Source: Cephalothrix simula (Eukaryota; Nemertea; Palaeonemertea; Archinemertea; Cephalotrichidae). Taken from it: DNA of 11,649 nt. A program made the position numbers and the translations under genes. Shown piece by piece: positions 1 through 8,200 of the stretch (its first letter is position 1; every line of letters begins with the position of its first letter). Location of the stretch: contig JAXIUW010197732.1 of assembly GCA_035591015.1 (NCBI GenBank), forward strand, positions 1 to 11,649, written 5' to 3'. Under the pieces are notes generated by a model, which was given only the letters and a program-made list of their open reading frames with translations, had not been told where the DNA came from and did not search any database.

Positions 1-80
1 CAAAAATATTTTGAGAAATATTGTTTAAAAAATCAAATACTTTTTCTCCATGTTCAATTATTCATTAAAAACAAAAATAT

Positions 81-494
81 TTAAATAAATTCATGACCGC
101 GGTGCGAATCATATTTACAAACAAATTTTCGTAGTCGGTCTTTAATAGCACACTCAAAATCCACTGCATCTTCTCCATAACCACGACCTGTACTCTTTTG
201 CGCTGTCAAATGATTTCAATAAGCATGCTAATGTTTGTGAGAAGTGCGTTCTGGAGGCACTGGAATAGTACTCTTATTGCACTCTATCAATGTATCTCAA
301 CGTAAATCCGGGTATTTCGAGCCCTGCTATCACACTCATTTGGTCTACGTTGCCATAGTAGCCTGGTGCAACTTTGCATTTAGTATTTTTTCACCAGCCA
401 CTGTTATTATTTGGGCATCATACACATTCTTTACATTAGGATAGTGACAGCTGCTTCCCATTTTCCTTTCAACGATATTGTAGGTTTAACTTGT
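81..494 (-). pseudogene. Degenerate coding remnant, unidentified
   Basis: Two separate minus-strand stretches look like protein code. One is open from 494 to a TAG at 345-347 and includes YPNVKNVYDAQIITVAGEK. The other is open from about 212 to a TAA at 81-83 and ends near KYDSHRGHEFI. Between them every frame is broken. The pieces could belong to one decayed transposase-like gene, but I cannot match them to a family. At this length chance is not excluded. Confidence 0.25.
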
Positions 495-499
495 ATCCG

Positions 500-746
500 G
501 AATGCTCCGGCTGAGTGTGTTTTACGTGCATTTTTTTTCGAATAAAAAGTCCCTAAATCGGAAGAATTGTCCCCGTGTGTCCCTAGCACAAGAGACAAGT
601 CCCTATGAAGTCCCCCAGAAGCAGCGAGTCACGAGGATAATACAGTAAGTCCCAAGCTAAGTCACCATCCTGCGTAAAAACAGTAAAATTGCATAAAAGC
701 AAAACTTAAACACACAATTTGTACAAGGGAAAGGACGTTCATGCTA
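500..746. other. Non-coding stretch with recurring AGTCCC motifs
   Basis: AGTCCC/TGTCCC hexamers recur about six times between 548 and 655 at irregular spacing. There is no open frame of note and no recognised element. Confidence 0.4.
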
Positions 747-785
747 TATTAGCGGGAAATCTGGGTACCCAGATTACTGCTAATA
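747..785. repeat. 39-nt hairpin with 18-bp perfect core
   Basis: The core 758-775 (AATCTGGGTACCCAGATT) is a perfect palindrome. After a short unpaired step, TATTAGC at 747-753 pairs with GCTAATA at 779-785. Confidence 0.75.
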
Positions 786-916
786 TTGACATAAGCATTT
801 AATCAAAACACATTTTTAATTATTTGCAAAGTGCAAATATATTCTTTCAATAATATTTAAATAGACCGTTATAATTAGTTGAAACAATGCGTAGTTTGAA
901 GATATAGTTACCATGG

Positions 917-960
917 TGACGTCACTCGCGCCAATCCGCGAAATTGAAATTCGCGCCAAT
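917..960. promoter_or_regulatory. CRE plus two E2F/CCAAT-like sites
   Basis: TGACGTCA, the full CRE palindrome, is at 917-924. TCGCGCCAAT occurs twice, at 926-935 and 951-960. Each copy joins an E2F-like CGCGCC to a CCAAT box. CRE, E2F and CCAAT together are typical of animal cell-cycle promoters, but no convincing gene starts nearby and the surroundings look repeat-derived. The cluster may belong to a transposable element. Confidence 0.3.
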
Positions 961-975
961 ACAGCTCCTTTAAAA

Positions 976-1116
976 CAATAGACCGGTAATTAAGAAAAAA
1001 TATCTGTAAAAGGCTGTCCAATATATAAAATATAAGCATACCTGGGTAAATACGCGGTAAATACCTTAATTAGTAGACAATAGCCGCCTGATTAGGGCAA
1101 TAGGACGGTATTTAAG
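976..1116. repeat. Short dispersed direct repeat pair
   Basis: The 19-mer starting CAATAG at 976-994 recurs at 1098-1116 with three mismatches (16 of 19 identical). GGTAAATAC-type motifs lie between the copies. This suggests decayed repeats rather than a gene. Confidence 0.45.
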
Positions 1117-1192
1117 ACGACACACACAATCCCGAGGTACCAAGTCCGAAAAATGTATTTTTTCCTTAGCCAAGACATTACATTTTATGCAT

Positions 1193-1239
1193 CCTAGTAA
1201 ATACAATATTTACCTACCCTAGTAAATACGTAATATTTA
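1193..1239. repeat. 25-bp tandem duplication
   Basis: CCTAGTAAATAC followed by AATATTTAC occurs at 1193-1213, and again, slightly changed with an inserted GT, at 1218-1239. Confidence 0.7.
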
Positions 1240-1453
1240 GTTATTAGCCATAAAACAATAAGGGATTCTTTTCCGCTATGTAACAAAGCTTCTGGGTAAG
1301 TAACTTGTTCTCACCGGCAATGGATCGCCGACGACGAGACCTTTCCAATGGTGTATGGCTTAATACCCTACCTCTCATATTGGTGTCGCTAATTTTTACC
1401 ACCGCACCGCCCCGAAAAGTGGGCAAATATAGTAGAACGCTATTAATAATCAG
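1240..1453. other. Unassigned GC-richer segment, possibly repeat-derived
   Basis: Overlapping open frames run on both strands (minus 1244-1426, plus 1305-1499) with CG-rich codons. They are incompatible with each other and have no recognised domain. The local rise in CpG against AT-rich flanks suggests an inserted repeat fragment. Confidence 0.3.
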
Positions 1454-1490
1454 ACATACACACGCACACGCACACCCTCACACACGCACC
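1454..1490. repeat. CA-rich microsatellite
   Basis: This is an imperfect (CA)n tract interrupted by CG and CT steps (ACACGCACACGCACACC...). It lies directly left of direct-repeat copy 1. Confidence 0.85.
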
Positions 1491-1492
1491 GC

Positions 1493-1618
1493 CATCTAAG
1501 GCTGTACTTAGAAAACAAAATTTATGACGCAGAGAGTTGCATCTTAGTTTGTTGTGAACTATAGGTACGTGCCTTGTAAGGAAGAGTAAGCACTCCCTGC
1601 TTCTAGCTGCAAAACACC
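1493..1618. repeat. Direct repeat, copy 1 (about 125 bp)
   Basis: This segment aligns over its full length with 2041-2163 at roughly 85% identity by eye, with a few 1-4 nt indels. It abuts the CA-rich microsatellite on the left. In the plus frame both copies encode a related peptide containing LENKIY and ESCILVCCEL. This copy then meets a TAG where copy 2 stays open. Confidence 0.85.
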
Positions 1619-2040
1619 CGCACTAGTCTAGAAACCGACTTGATCTGGTGGAGTAGTAGTTCTTGCAACATCTCATCAACGAAGGTGAATCTCCCACAAT
1701 CAGCATCCAAAGTACATGTAACAAACACCCAACTAAGACAATGCGAAAGCCAATTATCGAATCCAAGACTGTGCGTGGATGCACATGATCGCACATCAAA
1801 CCGACACAGCGGATCCGGGTACCATCAGTCAGAAAGACTAACATCCACAGCCCGAACACCATCAACCTGATCGACAGTGGGTATGGGATGTAAAAACCAC
1901 CATCGATCAGAGACAACATCAACAGAGCCTTGATCAATCAGAGACAAAAAAAAGCAACAAGGAAATTAGAAAAGAACGGTCATACAGGAGAAACTTCTTC
2001 TGAAGAACCTCAATACGTAGATCGAATCAATCCCAACAGA
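1619..2040. other. Unassigned spacer between the two 125-bp repeats
   Basis: This about 420-bp segment is less AT-rich than its surroundings and contains a minor direct repeat, ATCAGAGACAA, near 1905 and 1937. Overlapping short frames are open on both strands (plus 1640-1870; minus 1623-1937), but none has a recognisable domain and they contradict each other. It is probably repeat-derived. Confidence 0.4.
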
Positions 2041-2163
2041 CATCTAAAGCTGCACTTAGAAAACAAAATTTACAACGGAGAGAGTTGCATCTTGGTATGT
2101 TGTGAACTACGGAGTCAGGTGCCTTGTAATGAAGAGTAAGCACCTGCTTACAGCTGCAACACC
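2041..2163. repeat. Direct repeat, copy 2 (about 123 bp)
   Basis: Partner of 1493-1618, 548 bp further on in the same orientation. The plus frame reads LENKIY..ESCILVCCELR and stays open to TAA at 2137-2139. Both copies keep GAAGAGTAAGCAC, which contains a donor-like GTAAGC. The copies may be a tandem duplication, duplicated exons of a lost gene, or ends of a small element. Confidence 0.85.
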
Positions 2164-2944
2164 GACAGACACCGGGCGATCGTATAAGCTTCACACCTAG
2201 TGAGCTAAAAATTGGAAATAAGATAACTTTCTGAGATACCAAGGTAAGGTGTAAAATTTCTGTCAAGCCATTCCGGATGATTGAAATTGAAAATGAATTA
2301 GACAACTAAAAATCTATTTGTATTTGGGATTGAGGGTGTATTCATACGATTAAAATTTTCAATTCATTAATAGAATTTACAGTTTTTTAAATAATTTTAC
2401 AATTTTATTTTTCATATATTGATGTTGTTGATCTTGTTTTTTTGTGTATAAAGTTTACATATGATATAATTCATATACGTTATTCATAAAATAAATGTAT
2501 TATGCAATGATATAAACTCTAATTCTTTTAATCAATTAAATTACAATTACTAAAGCCAGGTATTTAGAAATTCCCAGTTTACTATCGTATTTTTCGTTGT
2601 ACAATTTTGAATCCTGCTATTTACTTTTAAGGAAATTCTTCGCTGCAATGATGTTTGGTTATTTATTAATATTTTTACAGGTAGAAATATACGACTTGAT
2701 AAGAAGGATGAAGATGATTGTGTCATGATTATACCATTTTTGTAACCAAATATTTTTTACTTTCATACAGTCAAAAACATATTCTCTAGCGTTTCCGTAT
2801 GTATATTACAAAAGGTGTACCGTAATGAACTAACGGGTTTGTATCTATCAATACAAACTTATGTTCGATCGAAAGGGGGGTTGGGGGAGAGAGAACATTG
2901 GTCTCCTATAGTAGACTACAAAAGGTGCAACCATTATAGTTAAT
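2164..2944. other. AT-rich DNA without a supported gene
   Basis: Mostly low-complexity AT-rich sequence. Contents seen: a perfect 8-bp-arm hairpin at 2837-2858 (GTTTGTAT / ATACAAAC, 6-nt loop), a G-rich run at 2874-2890, and an ACAAAAGGTG motif repeated near 2810 and 2919. A possible acceptor at 2679-2680 is followed by a short frame to 2745. No gene can be supported. Confidence 0.5.
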
Positions 2945-3960
2945 AATCTTCATTTGGTATAAGGATTTATTACACGGCAGCATGCAATAATTTAAATTGG
3001 AAATTTATTTCCTTATGTAAATTTACAAAACAGATCTTTAGACTTGGTATTAATATTTTTCCAAGCTATGGAATTGCTGAGATAGGATACTTTAAAAAAT
3101 TATCATTTGAATTATACTTATTGTAAAATTCTTGACTATAGTCATAAGATTTCCCTCATCGTTCATAAAATTAATGCCTTAAATTGAAAAACATTGATTT
3201 ATTGCCTATTTTTATTTTAGGATTATACCAAATCGGCTGCGATTGTGTATTTTCGGTTCCAAATACAATTCTGCCCAGATTTCAAGTATGTTTTTCCAGA
3301 AGGGATTTAACATATTGGCTATATGTTTTATTGAAGGAGAGGGATTTTCTGTTCCGACCTTTGTTAACAATCTAAAATCAAGGTTTTCCATTCAATTAAA
3401 GTGTTATCAAGAATTTTCTTTATTCAAAACATTTCCATGCTTTTTGCGATATTTTAACCCCATTACCCTCTGAATAATTGGATTTCATTGTTCTACGAAT
3501 TTTATCTGGTTTGTTGAATGAATTTGTCTTTAATCAATTATAAAAATTAACATCCGGATTCGGAAGTGCCGTAAAAAGATAGAACTAATTTTGGGCATCG
3601 CATCCGTTATTTTCCCAAATATAGGTTTCCCCATTCCCATGTATTCAAAAGTTTTTTAATACTTTCTACTTTAATCATATAATTTTTGATGTAATATCTT
3701 CTTGATTTAGATCATATCCAATACCAAAAACTTTGAATTTAGCATCTTTAATAAAATTAACCTAATATATGTTTCCTGATCATTCCCTGTTTTTCCCAAT
3801 CCAAACTGCTATGGTTTTTTCTGGATTAACCCTAAGTCCAGAGCAAAAATCCAATTTTTCTAATAAATGTGAATGCATTTCGCATGGATTCCTTTGTACA
3901 TTTATATTCTTCATATTTATATTATTTTTCGGTTTCTACAATGATTTTTTTCACTAAGAT
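2945..3960 (-). pseudogene. Decayed LINE ORF2 fragment, reverse transcriptase C-terminal half
   Basis: Conceptual translation of the minus strand in shifting frames gives a series of motifs in the correct order for a non-LTR retrotransposon reverse transcriptase. They are TKESMRNAF (about 3870-3910), CSGLRVNPEKTIAVWIGK (about 3785-3860), IKKLLNTW...LGKIT (about 3585-3660), NKPDKIRRTMKS (about 3480-3515), PIWYNPKIKIG..S.FF (about 3190-3240), NFLKYPISAIP (about 3070-3110), and a C-terminal FQFKLLH-type segment (about 2960-3030). The order and the PIWYNP/ISAIP signatures fit L1/Tx1-like elements from memory; the clade is not certain. There are several stops and frameshifts, no convincing YADD box and no endonuclease, so it is a dead, 5'-truncated copy. 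It lies on the same strand as the main gene, about 1.3 kb past its stop. Confidence 0.75.
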
Positions 3961-4587
3961 AACATATTCAGGATCTTTTGAAAGGCTATTGAATTTCCAT
4001 ACCCTTCCCTGTTACTCAATTCAATTTCTAATGTCACGAAATCATTATCAGATCTATATCAAGGGATAATCATAAGAGTTTTTTCACAATGGTTCCAAAA
4101 AACTGCTAGTATTCAAAATTCAAAATTTAAAGTTTTGTGATTTGATATATTTTGTGTGCTTATATATCAAGTTCATAGATCTGAACCACATTATAACCAC
4201 CAGGAATCATTGATCATTTCCGACCACCTCATTAATACAGTTCACCTACATTCCATTTGTACCAAAATAAAATAAGTCAACAATGGAAAAGGGGCTTTTA
4301 CACGGTGAAACTTATTTTTGACGTCTACTGCATAGATACCATATACATTTAGATCATTTACATGTAGTTAATATCAGACACAGGGATTTTTTTCTTTCAA
4401 AACAGTGGTAACAGTAATTTTCAAAATTTTAACTGGCTATAATTTCAAACCAAATCGCGAAAGATTTCATAAAATGCCACAATTCTAAGCTGGTATATAA
4501 AAATATACCCACTTTAAATGACTTAAAAGTAAAAATTTATGAGAAAAAATTAACTAATAAGTCTTTATCAATCATATAACATCAATA

Positions 4588-4729
4588 TTAAATTAAGTAT
4601 GCGCGACCGAATTCAATTCTGAAGAAAAACTTTCTTAAGAAATAACTATTCATCTGTTTGTATTGATGGTGGTAACTATAGGCATTGATCTTCGATTGTT
4701 GATCTTCATATACACTTGATGCTTTTTTT
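4588..4729 (-). CDS. Possible extra 3' exon giving an alternative C-terminus
   Basis: On the minus strand an acceptor (TTACTATTTTTATGCAG) at 4730-4732 is followed by a 142-nt stretch open to a TAA at 4588-4590. Near the end of the large exon there is a usable donor, AGAAG|GTGTAC, with the exon ending at 5296. Joining 5296 to 4729 keeps the reading frame, because AGA AG plus A AAA AAA gives Arg-Arg-Lys-Lys. It would replace the last 7 residues with about 48 residues rich in Lys, Tyr, Ser and Phe. The length is only modestly unlikely by chance and the donor is not a strong consensus. If it is not an exon, this is plain downstream DNA. Confidence 0.25.
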
Positions 4730-5128
4730 CTGCATAAAAATAGTAATTATAATTCACAAATGAATTTTAAGAATAGCCCAATCATTTTAAATTAATTTCA
4801 AACATTAAAAATTAAAAAATTCATGGAAAAACAATAAATTTCATAAGAATAAGAATCACAAAAAGGTGCGTTACAAAATTATACATTGTAGATTTGATTA
4901 TATTTTAGAAATAGTTGAAAGTGAAATTATTGAAAAAGCCAATATTCAACATCAAAAAAAGATAACCCAACACAAGAATAATTCTAAAATATTGTGTTTA
5001 GAACAGTCACATTTAACTAAGGACTTTAGATATGGAATACAATAATGAACAAAGGTGAAATAGGTTAATAGTACAGACAAAATTATGGGAACAAAAATTT
5101 CACTTCACCAAAAGGAAGAAGTCCTACC

Positions 5129-5134
5129 TTTAAT
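5129..5134 (-). terminator. Candidate polyadenylation signal ATTAAA
   Basis: The minus strand reads ATTAAA about 140 nt after the stop codon at 5274-5276, followed by T- and GT-rich sequence in the next 50 nt. ATTAAA is the commonest variant of the metazoan poly(A) hexamer. In such AT-rich DNA it can occur by chance, and it would be irrelevant if the gene splices to 4588-4729. Confidence 0.25.
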
Positions 5135-5273
5135 CATCATCAGCTGTATGTAAATAAAATTAAACCTTGCATTAGAAAATTAGCATTGAAAAACTTATAT
5201 TTAAACAAATATTGAAAATAATCTTTAAAATATAGTAATTGATATAAATATATCCATCTATAAGATGATTCAG

Positions 5274-8200
5274 TTAAATTAATTTTGCTGTACACCTTCT
5301 AAGTCTACAATACTTGTTATAATTAGGCAGTAAATGACCTATGTCACACACCAATACAGAGCAAGGTCTGCATAAGGCATTTTTAGCAAGAATAAGATCA
5401 TTATTTTCACAATCATCAGTATCAATTTCGCTCTTAACATTACTTAATAAAGATTTATTTTGATTATCCTTAATATTCTTGCAATAATTTGGCCCATTAA
5501 TATCATTAACTATATCTGGTAAAGCATCTGAAGTTAACAACTCACATAATCTTTCGTCATCAGCTTCATTATCATATTCGTGCTTGATATTATTAATCTT
5601 TTCTTCATCCTTTTCCTTTTTTTTAGACTTCATTTTAGTTTTCTTTTTTCTTATCTTGCACTTTAATGTTAAACTATTGTTCATAATTTCACGGTCACTT
5701 TCAGAATCAATCGGAAGATCTGGAACAGTACAGTTATCAGGTACTCTTTGTGACCCGTCGGCAAAATCATCAGGAATGTCATCCTCTATCACTGGTAAAG
5801 TCTTTTTTGTAACATTACTTTTTAAAAGTGAGTTAAATTTTTTATTTCGTTTACGCGAACTTGGGAGTTTAGATATGTTAACTTTTTTAACTCTCACTTC
5901 TGCAAAGTCTACAGTTTTATCGGAATCTATTTTATCGAGATCATCAGATGCTATCATCTGATGATCGTTCATATGTCCATTAACCGTAGTAGTATCTTGT
6001 AATACATTTACAGCGTCTTTGCAGTTTGCATGCCCATTTATAACCCCGTCGCTGTCACCGTAAGGTATAGTAGCTGTACTACAATCACTTAAATTTGACT
6101 CATCTTCAATAAGCTTATTCGTAGACAAAGAATTTCTTGAAGACATTTTCTGTTTTTCAGATCTTTTAATGATTTTTTTATTCCTTTTTATTTTATTGTT
6201 CATAAATTTGTTTAGATACGGGTCATAAAATTTACTAGTTACAAAATCGATAGTTTGTGATAAAGTGTCGCTATTTTTAACAGTTTTCGGCGCATTATCT
6301 ATCGTTAAATTTTTCTTACGTTTATTTTGTAATCGCTTCAATCGCACTCGAAAGCTAGTTCCAAAAGGACGCGTTCTCTTTTTCACTTTTTTAACATCTT
6401 TTTTACTGTCGCGGACAAATTGATTTATTTCATTTGTTAAAGACTTTAAATGCTGTTTTAGTTTATTGACTCCATCGGAAAAATTTCTTTCATTTAATTT
6501 TGTTTGTGGAGAAACAAGTAAATTTTTATCAGACACTGGTATCTCTGGTGTCAAAAAGGGAGGGGATTTTCTATTCGAAGCTAAAACTGGATATTGATTG
6601 ATTGGCTTTAATATAGGTGGATCTTTAACGTAATATCCTGTGGATGTAACAGCTGGATTACTAGTAGATATACAAATACGATTACTGATAGCACATTCAG
6701 AACCTCTTAAAATCTCACTTTCAGAACCTTTACTATTATTTGAGGCCACTTCAGGCTGCGGTTCCTTTCTTTTTTCCATAGATATTGCAACATAATCCTT
6801 GCCAAGAGACAGGTTACTACTTCTGTCTGGTAAATACATCGCAGGGTAACTAGCTGTAGTTGAAGAACCAATAACATTATTTTTAGCACATTCAGGGCTT
6901 CTTAAAATCTCTCTATCAGAACCTGTTTTACGCTGTGAACTGTTGTTGCTAGTTCGCATTTTAAGAGATTCGTCTAAAGAAGAATTGAGCACATTGGTTT
7001 CTTTGCTATCATTCAAAGTGGAAGCTATCTTGGAGTGTGGTTCATTTTTGTCACTGATGGCGTTTTCCACAGATAATGAGGTATAAGTTTTTCCAAGCGG
7101 CAGGCTGTCAACATTTCTTGATGAATGTAACATTGGGTTAGATTTTCTAAAATGCAATCCATCATTCCTATAATGCAATCCATCTACATTTGAAGTTTTA
7201 GCACATGACGTTTTGGAGTTTTGGTCTACACCAGTACTATCTTTTGAATCAATTTTACGTTTTCGAAAAGGCATCGAAGAATTTTTGTCCGTGAGAGATG
7301 TTGACAGAGAGTTGCCTGTTCGTTTAATGTTAGACATTGTGGTAGGTAGCTTGTCCAATGGTGAGGAAAGTTCTTGTAATGAAATATTTCTGGACATGCT
7401 CTGATGAACAGTATTAGTTTTGTAATTTACTTCATTATGAACAACCACTTTAGTGTTTTCTTGACGAGGAGATTCACTAACGCGAATAACATTTCCAAGA
7501 GAATTTAGGCTACATTTAGATGGTGTCATTTGCAGCTTTGGTGAAGGAGAAGAAACAGAATTCATTTGATGGCATAGTTTACTAATATATCTTTCCAAAG
7601 TCTGTTCGAATACTAGATTCATTAATTTTTCCTTTTTTAATGGATTGCTAATTAATTCCTGTAATCTATTTAACATTTCAAAGGAATGTTTTGGGTCATT
7701 TTGATCAATTTTGTCAACTTGCGCAAAAGCCTCAGAAAATATATTTGGGTACATTTTTAGAGCTTCCTGGCGTAGATAATCCATGTCATTTACCACCTGA
7801 GCTGCCTGCAAGAACTGAATTTTATCATGAAAGTCTCCTGTACTGACCATTGGCTGCTGCACGTGCTGGAACGGGACTGGAACAAAAGGAACCTGGTTGC
7901 TATGTTGTTGAGTTGATGTAGCATTCACCAAAGCTGAGTTTAAGTTACTAATACTGGTTGTACCCGTTCTTTGTACCTTTGGTAAGGTTTGTGCAACTGA
8001 AGTCTGCAATGTCGGTGCCACTAATGATGATGAAACTGAATTTGGTAATGTTAATGAAAGTGAACTGCCAAGATCTGGCTGAAACTGCGATAAATTATCA
8101 GCAGCATGTGTTTGTGAATGGAATTTCACTGTATTTGTACTCATAACTGGTGCTTTATGGCTCTGGTATGGTACGGGTGCAGACCACAAAGCTGGGAATA

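Larger units (their letters stand above)
3961..5273. other. Downstream flank of the AT-hook gene
   Basis: AT-rich sequence between the LINE remnant and the stop codon at 5274. It may hold the 3' UTR, with a candidate poly(A) signal at 5129-5134, or an intron plus the possible exon at 4588-4729. The left part (3961-4300) could include further decayed LINE sequence, but I could not read the expected RGCRQGDP and YADD boxes there. Confidence 0.4.

Noticed and set aside
81-494. PIF/Harbinger transposase assignment
   Set aside because: A loose resemblance around VYDAQ could not be extended to the catalytic motifs.
1500-2160. tRNA or other structured RNA gene in the 125-bp repeats
   Set aside because: A short GGTGC...GCACC stem is present, but there are no A/B box promoters or cloverleaf.
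1493-2163. Terminal-repeat retrotransposon in miniature (TRIM) flanked by the 125-bp repeats
   Set aside because: Similarity runs past the TG/CA ends, and no primer-binding site, polypurine tract or target-site duplication is visible.
3184-3473. Plus-strand short frames
   Set aside because: They are antisense to the LINE remnant, whose minus-strand translation has recognisable reverse-transcriptase motifs.
5128-5143. 16-nt microexon between a good acceptor and a GTAGGA donor on the minus strand
   Set aside because: Joining it to either plausible donor of the large exon creates an immediate stop, so it adds nothing testable here.
5584-5961. Plus-strand 125-codon open frame
   Set aside because: It lies antisense to the large exon. 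Its Phe/Leu/Ser-rich product is the complement of Lys/Asp/Glu-rich codons.
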